Part shown: positions 11,061 to 23,227 of the stretch, one piece after another
Numbering within the stretch: the first letter of the stretch is position 1
Layout of the letters: every line of letters starts with the position of its first letter
Assembly: GCA_014529385.2 (NCBI GenBank)
Contig: CM043969.1
Coordinates: 20,426,946 to 20,490,945, forward strand
Direction: 5' to 3'
Source: Adiantum capillus-veneris
Taxonomy: Eukaryota; Streptophyta; Polypodiopsida; Polypodiales; Pteridaceae
DNA length: 64,000 nucleotides
Notes under the pieces: model-generated
Database searches by the model: none
What the model was told of the DNA's origin: nothing
The model's input: the letters and a program-made list of their open reading frames with translations, nothing else
Made by a program: the position numbers and the translations under genes

Positions 11061-11900
11061 GATGAATCCTTGCAATGCCCATGCACTATTCACACCTCCT
11101 GTTCTTGTGGTATGCAAGTCATGTGAGTTGATGCTTTTTCCACCTTCGGGAGTAGAGGATTCCATGTAGTGCGAGTGAATGAAAGTAGAAGGAGGAGAAT
11201 CTTGTTTCATGCTGTAATGGAGGTGAGAGAAGGGAGAGGAGCTAGCTTGGTGTGGAACTATATGGTGGGCAAGGGGAAGAGATGGGGAAGAAGCTTGCTT
11301 GGTGCTACAATGGAGATGGGAGAAAGCTAGTAGAGAGATAATGTTGGACTATAGGGGGTGCATGTGGTTGTTGCAGCCATGGAGAGCTTGGAAAAGGGTT
11401 TGTAGAGAGAGAAAATCACTTTTAGCTATAGAATAGATTTGGAAAGACTTTGGAGGGTGGAAAATGATGTTTTAAAATTTTTTGAAAAAATTTAATTTTT
11501 TGGAATTTTTTAGTACACGTTTTTTACTTTTGGAGGTCAAAAATACTTTTTTGACCATGAAATAGGTTAGGGGACCTTTTAAGGAGGGAAAACTTGAAAT
11601 TTGAAATTTTTTGAAATTTTGAATTTTTTAGTGTATTTTTAAATCCGGGCCAAAAGTGGGGGAAAAAAGGTCAAAGTGGTCCCCCCCTCCCTTTCCCCTA
11701 GCCACCTCCCTTACCTTCTCACTAGGTAAGAGGCCATTAAGAGGTGTAAAGCTACCTTGTCCCCCTACTTTTTTGAGGGTATAGAGTGTGTCCACCACCC
11801 TCTTCCTATTGGCTGGCCTCTAATTAACCTTAATCCCAAAGGGCCCCTAGAGGGTTCATATTTTTCCTAATGAACCATGCTTTGCACAAAAAAACACTTT
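11061..11900 (-). repeat. LTR-like segment, inverted relative to 6483-7210
   Basis: The reverse complement shows an order of short motifs like that at 6.5-6.9 kb: TTAGGAAAAATATGAACC, GGGATTAAGG, a ggacac.. stretch and A-rich blocks. Divergence is strong, so the relation is tentative. Confidence 0.3.
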
Positions 11901-11912
11901 TTATCAAGAATA

Positions 11913-12919
11913 GACATCATACGTGTATGATGTTTCACAGCATGATTTTCACATCATCTTGAACACATGAATGCATAGCCTCTTTCTATATGCTAACAAC
12001 ATCAAATGTACAAAGTATCATGAGATTTGGAGTTGAAAAACCAATTGGAAACTAAAAAGACGCAAAGTAGGGCATAAAACCGACTTATGGTCCTAAATTT
12101 TCCAAAATAGCTCCAAACTCAATGAAGCTTTGTAGGATTGTTGTTCAACACATGCACAAGCTATCTGGAACCAAAAGTACCATTTTGGCCAAAAAGACAT
12201 CATACGCGTATGATGTCACTTTGCACATATAGAGCCAAAATTGATCATTTCTCATCATATATCCATTATATATATCAAATACATGCCACATATGAAGTTT
12301 GGTACCATTTGGTCAAGGGGATCACTCCATTAGCCCAATTAGCATAAAATCCTCTATCTAAAGCCTAATCTTACCAAAATTCATCATACTCAACTTCAAG
12401 TCAAGATTTGAGTACATACAGTCCTTTACTATCATATGAGGAGCCCATAGAATCAATCTCATGCAAAAATGACACAAAAGACATCATACGCGTATGATGT
12501 CTCCAGAGCCAATTTTTGTCCAAACTATACCCAAATTTCATAAAATCATTGTCTTAGCCTATATAAAGCCATATCCAAGCATACAATGCAAAATGGTTCA
12601 ATTTTACCCAAACCAACATCATACGCATATGATGCCTCCCTACTTGATTTTTGCATTTCACAGTTGCAACTACCACACAGAAGTGATCTACATGCCATTT
12701 GAGAACAAACCACCAAGTTTCATCCAATTGGGATCACAAAATCCAATTCCCTCTCAATATCTTGCAAAGAGCCTGACCAGGACTAAAATGGCCATAACTT
12801 GACCAAATGGGACCCAAATTCAAATCCAGGCATATAGAATGGATGTATGCACTATCAGCTACAAGCACAACCAATATCAAGCCATTTTGACACAAAAGAC
12901 ATCATACATGTATGATGTC
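11913..12919 (+). repeat. Array of five copies of a conserved palindrome at ~283-bp spacing (locus 1)
   Basis: The core ACATCATACGCGTATGATGT or a close variant starts at about 11913, 12196, 12480, 12615 and 12898. Intervals are 283, 284, 135 and 283. The spacers look unlike one another except for short flanks (gag-CCAAAATT-G and CAAACT after the core). The palindrome is kept while the spacers have diverged. The array sits just upstream of the transposon ORF starting at 13087. Confidence 0.9.
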
Positions 12920-13086
12920 TCCAGCATGATTTTGCACCCAAATTGCACATTTTTCCACATGCATTGCATCCTTAGGCCCTGAATAGCTTATGTTTCAATT
13001 TTTAAGTCATTTGGATGGTTAAAGCTTAATTTCGGCTTTCAGTACTGAAAACGACGCTAACTTCTGAAATTGGAGTTACAGGATCC

Positions 13087-15849
13087 ATGGATTTAGGGAA
13101 GTCGTCAGCAAAGAGAAAGAGACTGACACTCAAGGAAGCAATAGCAGAAGCCGAGCCATTTTCTATTCCCCCAGAGACTCTCAAGCCCACAAAGACTTGG
13201 GTAGAAGAAGCAGTGTTAGAAGAACAGGGAATAAAGATATACCAAGGTACTTTCAGAGACCCACGGGGACAAACAATGGATACCATAATGATTCCCTAAG
13301 AATTGGTGGACTAAAACAGAATAGAGGAGATAAGCAGATACCTGGAAAGGGAAGATCTCCACAGTTTTTTCACTTCCAGACCATCAGGAGTAGACACTCA
13401 CAGAGTGTATGAGTTGGCAACCACCATACAGAAAGACGAAAAGGCTACACTCACAGCCTTGGACGGGGAAAAGGTTGAAGTGGTTATCACTCCTCAACTC
13501 ATTGCAGATGCTCTCAAGCTGCACAACAAAGGATGCTCAGTCAGAGAAAGACGGGAAGCCATAGAAGTGTATGGGCCAAAGAAGCAAAATGCCACCTATG
13601 AAGACATAGCAGATCCAAGAGTGGCAAAGCTTTGCCGGCTCTATAGCCAATTTTTACAGATATGCAGCAAAAGGCCACATAGTATACCACACCACCACAT
13701 GCTATTGCCACAACAATCACTTGGACAATAAAGAGCAACATCCCGAAGGAAGTCAATTATGCTCAGCGCATCCATGAGCAAGTAATTGCTTTGCAGAACG
13801 AGAAGCCAAAGTACATTGGAGGAGCCGAAGTGTTGACTAAGATAGCTTATGAAGCTATCGGAGCAAGGGAGCAGTGGCCAAAGGCTCCCTCGCAAAACCA
13901 ATGGCTAAAAGAGATAGATGAAGATGAAGACCATCCAGAGGTCACAAAGAGAGTGTCAACAAGGGCAAGGTGGAAACTAGAAATTGTTTTTGAGCCAGAA
14001 GAAGAAGAAGACGAGCCCCTCAAGAAGAAGACCAAGAAGAAACCCACTCCAAAGCAAACTAAGAGCCAAAAAGCCGCCAGAATGGAGAGGCTGATTGAAT
14101 ATTTTAGAGCCGACCAAGCTTTAAAAAGAGATTTTGAGGAAAAGTGGGTACCAGACCCAACAAAAGTCGGAGCCAGCTCAACAAGACCAAATATTGATCA
14201 GTACGATCAATATATCAAGGCTTATGAAGAATCGGAAGCTATCTTGGAGCAGCAACCAGTAGAGCCATACACTGAAGTAGAAGTTCAGCACCTTAAAGCT
14301 GAATTAAAAAGAGGTGACAAGGGCAAGGGCAAGGTAGAGGAGCCAAGTCCTAAAGGAAAGGAAAAGATAGTGGAGGAGACGACTACTGAAGTTGAGGTGG
14401 ATGCGCTAGAAAAGCCCGAAATACAAGACAACGGATCCAGTTCAAGAGAAGAAAGAGCAATATGATGCTCTATTAGACACAGGATATACTCAAGAAGAGG
14501 CCCTCGAGGTTGTGTATGGTATTGCCATAGCACAAGAAGAACAAAGAGGAACGGAGAGGAGGACCAAGAATAGATTAGACAGAGAGCAGAGGTTAGTACC
14601 TGAGAAGGCAAAGGATGAGTTGAAGTTAAAGAAGACTGTAGTAGAAAGAGCACTTGAGCTTGAAGATGAGGATGAAAGAGATATCCAAAAAGTGCATCAA
14701 CTATTGCAGCAGATCAAAGCCCAAGCAAAGACAATGAGGGCCAGTGCACAAGAAGCCAAAGAAAGAATTGAAGATGAATTGGAAGCTACAAAGGACGAGC
14801 TCATTGAGCTACAAGAAAGGATGGAGCTGCAGGAGAGAACAATCCTAAGGTTTAGATCCACACCAAGAGCTAGCAGAGCAGGAGTAGAGCCAGAGGGAGC
14901 AATAGTCCCCTTTCTAGAAGATCAAGTCCGGAGCTTGCAAAGAGAATTGCGGCTAGAGCAATTGCAGAGATTGCACATTGTGGAGGGCTCATTGGCTGCA
15001 AAATAATTGCTTACATCAGAGAACCAAGCACTGAGAGCGGAGAATGAGGCCCTCTAAAAGTAGCTCCAAGATCTGTAAGACAAAATGATAAAAGATATAG
15101 AGGTTCAGCAAGAAGAAACAGGTGGGGCAGTCGTGGAGCTACCAGAGACTGGGGAAGCCACAACTATTGAAGATCCATTCCCAGCACAAGAAGAGGCCAC
15201 AACATCAAGACTTACCGAGGAGGAGGAAAACACATTGCACGAGCAGATAGAGCAGGCAACAGAGGAGAGTGCAAAGGCGGCCATGGAGTGGGAAAGAAGA
15301 CTCATGTTCTCCATCGGACTTCACGTGTTGGATACTAAGGTGGTGCAAGAACAGTGGATGCAACCTACATTGCCCCTTCCTCTACTAAAGTTTGAAGTGT
15401 TGAAAACAAAGAAAAGGCTAGAAGAGGAGCAGTTTGTCGCACTATACGAAGGCGACATCACAAAAGAGGAGGAATCAAAGAAGATAGTAGACTCCTAGCC
15501 GAGATGGAGGAAAGGGTGGTTGACAAAGTACCCAGCCTACCTAATCTATTTGGTGGAGGCACCCAAGGAAGTTAGAGAAGATGCAACATTCTGTCCAGTG
15601 CCACGAGTCAGGAGTTGGCAAGAGCATGGTAGAATCACAGCAAAGAAGCCAAATTGGCTTAATTACCCCAGAATTCCAGGACCGAAGGTGGGAGAGAGAA
15701 TAAGTAAGGCCTACATGGTGAAAACCCTAACGGGCACCATTAAGCTCTTTATTGGCTCTCCTGACCTTTCGTGTCAAATGCTCAAAAATATTTGCAGAAC
15801 ATTATTGGCTTGCATTGAAGTGTTCGCGCCGGATAAAGCTACCAACTCA
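13087..15849 (+). pseudogene. Long decayed transposon ORF with coiled coil, 5' part (interrupted by the CACTA element)
   Basis: Open blocks at 13087-13299, 13405-13731, 14512-15006, 15085-15498 and 15520-15849 share one frame, broken by single stops. The block at 13791-14465 is in another frame. Early text such as VVITPQLIADALKLHNKG resembles the start of the plant-transposon protein domain family; this is a weak call. The middle is highly charged (Lys/Glu runs) and 14512-15006 looks like a long coiled coil. No RT, integrase or protease is seen, so a non-autonomous LTR element is my best guess. The ORF is cut after ...DKATNS by the insertion at 15850 and resumes at 39174. Confidence 0.7.
15847..15849. 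repeat. Left target-site duplication (TCA) of the large CACTA element
   Basis: CACTA elements make 3-bp duplications. TCA here pairs with TTA at 39171-39173, one mismatch. Removing the element plus one copy restores an uninterrupted reading frame in the flanking ORF. Confidence 0.7.
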
Positions 15850-16190
15850 CACTACTACATTTGCCCCCCTATAGCGACGGCTACAGCGACGAATTTTCGT
15901 AACATTAGCGAGGAAAAAAGGCATCGTTGTAGCCGTCGCTACTGTACGTCGCATAAACGAGGCATTTAACGAGGGCTATAGCGACGAGTTACCATCGCAT
16001 AAGCAACATAAATAAGAGGTTTACTTTTCGTCGCATAAGCGGCGCGTGGCAAAATGCGTGGAATAAGTGGCGTGTGGCATAAGCAGCGAGATGCTTAAGC
16101 GACGAATTGTTTTTTTTTTTTTTAAGACCGTATCAGCGACGCTTTGAACACGCAACGACTATATGACGTGTAGGGTATCATAAGTGATCT
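15850..16190. repeat. Left subterminal repeat region of the large CACTA
   Basis: Repeated short motifs are present: TATAGCGACGGC, ACAGCGACGAAT, GTAGCCGTCGCT, GTCGCATAAAC, GTCGCATAAGCGG and AAGCGACGAAT. They lie in both orientations and make small hairpins. Such arrays bind TnpA in En/Spm elements. Confidence 0.85.
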
Positions 16191-16229
16191 CTCTCCGCTC
16201 CCTCTCTCTCTCTCTCACACACAATACAT

Positions 16230-16272
16230 ACAACAATCTAGCTCTAATGCTCTCTCTCTCTCTAGCTCTAAT

Positions 16273-16325
<53 letters not shown>
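16230..16325. repeat. (CT)n microsatellite
   Basis: A CT dinucleotide run with short AGCTCTAATG interruptions, longest from about 16272 to 16325. A second, shorter run lies at about 16550-16574. Confidence 0.95.
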
Positions 16326-16326
<1 letters not shown>

Positions 16327-16810
16327 GCTCTTCTACACACACATACAAACTCTAGCTCTCGAGTAGAACACACACACCCACAAACTCTAACTCTCTCTCT
16401 CGCACGTTTTTCTTGCATTTGTGATTACTCTTGTTGCTCATATATTTGTTGGCATTTCGCATAGTAGTGAGGACGTTGATCGGACCAGTGCGTACGTAAG
16501 CGATATAAATTTACAATTTTGGCTTCAAGATGAATTATGGTAAACAGCTCTCTCTCTCTCTCTCTCTCTCTCTTTGCTAATTTTTTAAGTTAGAACTTTA
16601 AATTAAATAAAAAATAGACGATCATGTTTGTTTATTAAAAATATATATTAAAATAAAATAGCAAGCCCTCAAGCCAATATTAAATCTCAAACCCATGATT
16701 TCTGTCATGGAGCAGACGTTTCTATAAGTCCTAAATCGGCTCCCTTTGTTCAGTTAAGAAAAACGTTCTTGATGTATAATAGGAATAATTCTTGCGAACT
16801 TCTAAAATGA

Positions 16811-17340
16811 TCCATTGGCCAGCCGCTTTAGATCTCGTGAGCCATATAGCTTGCCAAGATGCCTCGTTGGCACGTGGACAAGCTATGTGGGCTCACGAGA
16901 TCTCAAACGGCTCGCAAATGGGCCATTTTCAAAGTTCAAACAAGCTATATAACTTGTTCACAAGCCTCATTGGAACATGGACTCCATGCGCTAAAGCTCG
17001 TCGATCGACCATTTCTGAAGTCCATGACCAAAAAAACGCTCGCGGACTACTTTGGACGGACTACTTTGGAAACAGCCCATTGGCGAACCATTTAAGATTC
17101 TACGAACCCACATAGCTTGTGCCAAAGAGGCATGTGGGCAAGTTATAGGACTCGCCGAGAGCTCAAACAGCTGACCGATGTATTGTTTCTGAACATTTTT
17201 TTGCTCGAGGACTTTGAGAACGATCCATATATCAACGAGTTGTTTGAGCTCTTAGCGAGCCGTATAGCTTGCCCATATGCCTCATTGGTACATGGACATT
17301 CCATGTGGGCTCACAAGAGCTCCAACGGCTCGCCGATGGA
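16811..17340. repeat. Three tandem imperfect hairpin modules
   Basis: Module 1 (16811-16922) has arms of about 43 nt around GATCTCGTGAGCC...GGCTCACGAGATC, with a loop at about 16854-16878 holding a CTCGTTGGCACGTGGA segment. Modules 2 (about 17077-17180) and 3 (about 17224-17340) have the same plan: a CCATTGGCGA-type start, a TATAGCTTG arm, and a loop containing CTCATTGGTACATGGA or a relative. Arms are diverged but co-vary as inverted pairs. No ORF explains them. Confidence 0.75.
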
Positions 17341-17439
17341 CCGTTTCTAGAGTCCACAAAAAACAAAAAAAAACTTGTCCCTATTTCATACAACTCGGGA
17401 CATGTGGGTTCAACATGAAAATAAAGAAATCTTGGTACA

Positions 17440-18030
17440 TGTCGGTACTTGGTACTTGGTACATGTTGATACTTGGTACTTGGTACATGTCGGTACTTGG
17501 TACTTGGTCCTTGCTTTAATTTGGCTATAGGTTCCATAATGAAACTTCGTACTTGCAATTGGTACATGGTCCATAGTATTAATTGGTCAATGTAACTTTG
17601 TGGTACTGTAATAAATTAACATGAAAACAATAAAACCTCTTTAGTGCTAGATTTGGTATAAGGTACTTGGTACTTGGTACTTGATTTGGTACTTAGTACT
17701 TGCAGCTTGAAACTTGGTACTTGATTTGGTACAAGATATGTAGGATCTGACACTTAGCGTAAAATCTGCTACCTTTACAAAAAAATGAAAATCAAAAGCT
17801 TGTTAATACTAGAGCCTGAAATAGAAACCAAGAAAACTTGTAAGTGTTAGATTTGGCAGTTGATTTAGAGTTTGGTATCAGGTTCCATAATGAAACTTGA
17901 CAGTTGTCATTGGTGCATGGTACATGGTACATGGTACGTAACTTGAAACTTGGAGCGTATGATGCTTGTAGTTGATGCATGGTACATGGTATGTAACTTG
18001 AAACTTGGAGCGTATGATGCTTAGTACTTT
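17440..18030. repeat. Degenerate short tandem repeats of TTGGTACTTGGTACATG type
   Basis: A 24-26-bp unit (CTTGGTACATGTCGGTACTTGG) repeats three times at about 17430-17510. Looser TTGGTACTTGATTTGG repeats lie at 17660-17740. A ~48-bp unit with GTAACTTGAAACTTGGAGCG is doubled at about 17930-18025. Confidence 0.8.
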
Positions 18031-18601
18031 GAAACGTCATAGTTCAAATCTTCATCTTAACAAAAACATTGGAAGCCTTTTTAACAATGTGTAAACCGAC
18101 CGGGCGAAAAGCCATAGGTGCTGACCCAAACCAAGACAACAACAACTGAACAGAAAGACTAGCGTCCCTAGCGATATTTCTTTTATATTCTTAAAGACTT
18201 GACAAGAGTGCTATAAGATCAAAATGCCTTAATTTTGAGAAGTAGAGCAACTAACAGAAAACTTAGGACTAGGTTTCACATGCCACATCATCATTTGGTA
18301 GCACAATGACCATGATTTCAATCCATCTTTTAAAAAAATATATATGAAGACAAATAAATAACATTGAGATGGTTACTTAGGTTAATTATCTTATCGACAA
18401 ATAATTAATTGTTTGACAATAGACAAATTCAGTGATGCAACAAACACATGTCAATATATATCATCAGTAAGTTTATGTACATGTGTCCAAAATGTGTGGT
18501 GATCAATCCTCACATATACAAAACAAATCTCATCATCACATACGATGTAGCAATGCACACTGAAAAATACATATATAATGATCTCAAATATGCAAGAAAT
18601 C

Positions 18602-19390
18602 TCTACGCAGGATCACTATGTGATCCATCACTACTGGAAGATTCACTATCATCGATCTCATGATCGCTCGTGCCACCACCACTGGTCCGAACCGTGGGAC
18701 TACAACTGTCCCCATCTTCGCGATCGTCACCATCATGGCCAGTGTTTGGGCCGCTGCTCCTCTCAGCCTCTCAACGTCGCCCCTCGGCCTCTTGTCAAGC
18801 CACCTCTGTCATATCAGCCTCCCCATGCTGCTCCTGTATTAGTTAGTGAAATAAAAAAAGAATATATTACAGTTACCATGAAAAAAACTACAAAGCAAAA
18901 CAAAGATACGTACAAGTGGATCTGGAGTGTCAGTAAGTGTCTGACACAAAGCACGATAGCCGCAGTATGTGGCATACTCTATCTCCTGTGCCATCGGTGC
19001 ACGACCATAGTCTTTCGTCTACATTAAGACACAACCAAAGACTTATTAATTTTTGCATTCAATAATACTCCCTTTAAAAGTTAAAATGTGAATGGTCTGT
19101 GCTCACAAATGTGGCCACAAATCCATCCCGTCCCATCCGCCCTAGTCTAGATGTGTGACGTAAAGCTACTCTCTTTCTTGCTGCCTCCTAAGCAAATTTG
19201 AATAAACAAATAGAGAAAGTTAGAATCAATCTAGGAAAGTTCATATTAATTCTAATATATATTACCAAAGGCACACACCTTTTGTTGGGGAAAATTAATG
19301 CGTAGGCACATCTCCTTGCGGAAGAATTGCCATGTCTCCATGCAAATGGTTGCCTTTCTCTTGTTTGACGACACCATACAATAGCGCCTG
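18602..19390 (-). pseudogene. CACTA TnpA-like (plant En/Spm transposase family), 3' exons
   Basis: Read on the minus strand, an exon after an AAACAG acceptor (about 19388) encodes a basic stretch with ATICMETWQFFRKE. The next exon has ARKRVALRHTSRLGRMGRDG, the basic segment after the conserved W-rich part in Transposase_24-type proteins. Then comes YGRAPMAQEIEYATYCGYRA, and the last exon ends in an acidic Ser/Asp tail (SDHEIDDSESSSSDGSHSDP) with a stop at 18602-18604. GT/AG borders fit between pieces. The matching 5' exons lie far away at 28200-29216. Confidence 0.65.
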
Positions 19391-19539
19391 TTTATTTTTA
19401 AAATTACAATAAGCGTCAGAATATACCATATAACTATTAGACTTCAATATTTTGTTACTTTTATTGAATTTTTTATTTTGGTCATTTGATAAATGTCTCA
19501 TGTTTTCATGGTAATTGAAATCTAGATTCGGATCAATCA
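19391..19539. other. Intron-like AT-rich spacer
   Basis: The stretch lies between the TnpA-like acceptor on the minus strand and the start of the plus-strand gene. It has no coding signal. Confidence 0.4.
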
Positions 19540-21755
19540 GAGGGTACACCACCACCTCCTACTAGTGGTAGCCGGGGTGCACAGAGTTCCGATACTGCAC
19601 ATGAACTCGTTTACGATGATTTCTACTATGATGAGCCTATTATATGTTGGTGTGCTCATTGTTGTGGCATGTATCGCAGGCCACGACGGGAGTGCTTTTC
19701 ACATCAGATGACTTATGGTACTTTTGAGCAAGCACCACCACCTGAGGAGCGACATCGAACTATGGTATATTTCTGATCTCCCTTTGTTTGATATTGGAGT
19801 TTTAAAAATCAAAGAGTAAAATATATAATGTAACTAGATTATATATGTAGGTATCTTCACTTGATGGCGAGGATGACTTTACTACCAGTGGTGCACATGT
19901 CTCTCGCACACGGCACGGATAGGTCATTTGTCAGTTTGCAGCTCGAGGTTTCTCGACATCCTCTACCTCCTCCATTGGAGGCTGAGATGGGTGGAGATCA
20001 TCCACTGCCTACTCATTTATAGGATCTAGTACAGAGCTACGATCGTAGATGATACGGAGGCTGGCAGGGAGGACCACTTCCTTCAGATGGAGTGGTTTTT
20101 GGCTTTTGGGGCAATCGCTACATGATTGCTCCGTCCACCATCAGTGGAGCGGGACGAGGCGTCTTTATTGCACAGGATTTGCATGTGCCCCCTTATTCAG
20201 AGGTCACCCTTATGTCTTTTTGTGGACCTATATATAGATGGGGTCCATGGCATCAGCTCACTTGCTACATCCAGAGCATGACTACTTATGGATTATGTCT
20301 CAATGCAGCCTCTCTTTCTGCTAGAGGGATTACACATGCAGAAGGCCAAAGACTCTATGTTGATGGAAGATCTTACTCTCGAGGAAACATAGCAGGTTTA
20401 ATCAATAGTAGTCGAGGGAGAAGTGCAAGAACCAATTGCACATTTGTGGAGTGTGAGAATAGTCACGAACCAAGACACATGTATTACGTTTGTGAATATC
20501 TTGAGCAAACTGATTTTGAAGCTCCACGCGTATGGACAAATGAGTCTTCTTCTACCATGTCAGACGAGGTATTGTCTGGTAAGGGAGTCCCTTTTCGACT
20601 TAAGATCCAAGATAATTTGGATATTTTTACTTTCATTGTCTATAATAGAGAATGCATGCAACAATTTGTTGAGGAGTATGAGGAGAAACTTGCGAACCAA
20701 CGAGTTGGCAGACGTAAAAACAGGAATCCAGATGTCAAACCAACGTAAATAACATCGAAGATGTACCTACTTTTATGGATTGGTGCAACGGGCGGATAGG
20801 GATAACAGAGAGAGTTTATGATCGGATGTGAAAGAAAGGTAACTTTTGCGTTTTGAAAACTTTAAACTAAACAAGCAATATTCCTTTTTTTCTTATATCA
20901 TTTATATATTGATCTAGGCTCGAATGTATACAAACATGTGGGCTTATGGTCAACATCTTCGAATAAAAGCTATTGACGACTTACGTCTAACTCAAGATTC
21001 TTTCGTTGTTGCCTCTTTCAAGCAATTATCACGTGCAAGTTCAAGAGACACAAATCTTGTTGATAGTGAACTAGGTTATGTGGGAACAATAGTCGTCATT
21101 TATGAAATATTGTATAGGATCTTCAAACAGGTGAATGAAATCCCTCTTCATACAACAATGACATGTAGATTTCTTGAAGTTATACATAATTCTAAAGTTT
21201 TGATTCGTGCATTTTGACAGGTGATTCTGAAGGTGGATTGGTTTCGTGCCGAGTACAAAGGCAATAGTGCCACAATGAGAAGAGAACCGTCCAAATTTTG
21301 GTCCATCGACTCCTCAAAGTTAATGCCTGCAAACAAGAGAGCCTTACATTCTGCCAACTCATGTTGAGCAAGCATTCTTTTACAAGAACCCAGATTCTCA
21401 TCCATGGTGGCAAGTTGTGCAAGTCCAACTTAGAGGTCGTCAGTTGTTTGATAGCGTTGACCCTGAGGAAGCAAATCAAGATGAATTGGTAACATCCTCG
21501 AATCTAGACACATCCATGTTAGAGACGTGTAGAATTTCCCTTGCTGATCATGATGACATTGTAGATTATGAGAACGACAACCATCCGTACTCTGACACTA
21601 CAAACACCGAAGAGGAAGAAATAGTGGATGTCGAGCACACGGAGGAAATGAACGTCAACACAGATTTAACGGCAGAGGAGTTTGAAGAAGTAAAAGATAA
21701 TGAAGATGAGATTTTATTGACGGTTAATCTCAGAGATGACGATGAGGACTATTAG
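19540..21755 (+). pseudogene. CACTA-borne gene: Cys-rich exon, SET-like domain, TNP2/DUF4216-like C-terminus
   Basis: Exon 1 (to 19764, donor GGTATA) contains PIICWCAHCCGMYRRPRREC, a CxxC-rich segment. Exon 2 (about 19851-20838) has stops near 19920, 20022 and 20049. Its long open part encodes GAGRGVF, a short FCG, then SYSRGNIAGLINSSRGRSAR and TNCTFVE. This is the GxG, YxG-like and 'N-x-A-x-x-I-N..NC' layout of SET methyltransferase domains. Next is FTFIVYNRECMQQFVEEYEE, like the TNP2 segment between DUF4218 and DUF4216. Exon 3 (20918-21130) and exon 4 (21221-21755) carry SRASSRDTNLVDSELGYVGT, VILKVDWFRAEYKGN and RGRQLFDS, the DUF4216 pattern, then an acidic tail. Stops and a frame change make it broken. 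The SET assignment is by motif only. Confidence 0.6.
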
Positions 21756-21874
21756 CCGTGCGTATCAACTCACAAATCAACCTATATTGGGTAAGATTTA
21801 ATCTCGCAGTAATTCATTTTGTTAAGTAATCATTTTTATTCTTTTGAAATCTTACTAATAAGGGTGGGTGGTGG

Positions 21875-21935
21875 GGAGTCTCGTGGTGACAGCCTCATAT
21901 GGCTATTGTCAGGGTTCGATTCCCTTCAGAATCGT
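21875..21935 (+). repeat. Possible tRNA-derived (SINE-like) head
   Basis: GGTTCGATTCC at about 21913-21923 matches a pol III B box. The preceding GTCTCGTGGTGACAGCC could be a weak A box. No tail or target duplication was found, so this is tentative. Confidence 0.3.
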
Positions 21936-22039
21936 TTTTCTTTTTGTAGCTATGTACAAGGTAATCAAAACACGCCGCTGCTCAAGATACGAGGACGCTG
22001 CCACCGACAGTGAAGCCCATCTGAAAAGCCTAGCATTTT

Positions 22040-22527
22040 GCATGACAGATCAGCCTTGACGTTTTTTCACTGCAGATCAGTCATGACAGCAGCAGAAGAT
22101 AGATCAGCCCTAGCATTAGCAGATTCCACAGCAAGATAGCAAATCAGCCCTAGTGTTTTTGCATCAGCATAACCATCCAGCATTTTGTAGATCTACCGCG
22201 ACGAAACCCAGATCTAGACCAACGTTTTCAGTTTTCAGCAATCAGACTGCGTCGTAGAATCATCGAATCTCGCAGACCTCACCTTCTCGCAGCAGTTCCT
22301 CACCGCATGGTTAGATCCACGAGCGTTTGCAGTTTCAATCCAAAAAACGTAGATTTCAGCATCTGCGTTTTCAACGCATCGTCGTTGCATCGTCGGCATC
22401 GACATAGAGTCAAAATTCAGTGGATAAAGATTCGCAGATTTCAGCCATAGCGTTTTTCAGATTCCGGCCCGTCTCGTTGTCGTCCTGATCTTCGTCGACG
22501 TTGTCGGCAAGTCCATAGCATATGATT
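22040..22527. other. Repeat-derived non-coding stretch
   Basis: It is rich in short 'GATCAGCCCTAGCATT' and 'TTTCAGC' phrases, also found at 27.0-27.4 kb and 29.8-30.1 kb. It is probably untranslated leader of the copia family whose LTR follows. No ORF. Confidence 0.4.
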
Positions 22528-23227
22528 GTTTGCGCTTTACTCAAGATGACTGCTCCAAACTGTGCTCAAGGTTCCTTTTAGTCCTTATGGAAGGGAGAGC
22601 CTTCCGTTCTTAATCGAAAGTGCTATGATCACAAACAAAGTGAATGGACATTGTGCGTGCAAGTGTAGAGACTGAGAGATAGAGAGAGAAGAGAGATACA
22701 ACACCAAAGACGTTGTAAAACCCTCCTCCGAAGGCCCCACTCTCGTCGGCGAGAGTGGTCTACTATTGATCGCACAAAGTGGTACAATGCGGATGCAATG
22801 GACTGATGCAACTTGGGACTATGCCGGCGACGACAACGGTGATGACGACGATGACTTTAGGGCTGAAATCTGTGGTCTTCTATCTGCTGAATCTCGGGAC
22901 TGTTTCGGTGGCTGAAAATGACTGTTTTGGCTGCGTTTTTTAGGGCTGAAAATGGAGATCTTTTGCAACCAACTAGGGCTGATTTGGGGCTGTTAAAAAC
23001 GCTGATCTGTTGTGTTTTTATACTGCTGAATTTGCATTTTTCTACTGCTTGTATAGCTTCCCTTCTCGAGTGTGGCTTGTATAGCTTCCCTCCGCAAGGG
23101 TGATCACCCAACGTAGAGACCTCTCGTCGGCCAAGGGCCCTCGAGGTCGCGTCTCACGAAGTCGACTCAAGAGGACGAGTGATTGTGGAGGGTCTCGGAA
23201 CCCGCCTATGCATGGAGACCCGTAACA
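22528..23227 (-). repeat. 700-bp copia LTR, minus orientation
   Basis: On the minus strand it starts TGTTACGGGTCTCC, directly after a purine tract (GTAGGCGGGGAGAG, 23228-23242), and ends GCGCAAACA. The TG..CA ends fit an LTR. A second copy of its 3' half lies inverted at about 29880-30393. Confidence 0.8.

Noticed and set aside
13405-13731. Assigning this block firmly to a named plant-transposon protein family
   Set aside because: Only one short stretch (ITPQLIADALKL) resembles it. A profile search would be needed.
22629-23103. Short ORFs within 22.6-23.1 kb as genes
   Set aside because: They lie inside a copia LTR that has an inverted copy at 29.9-30.4 kb.
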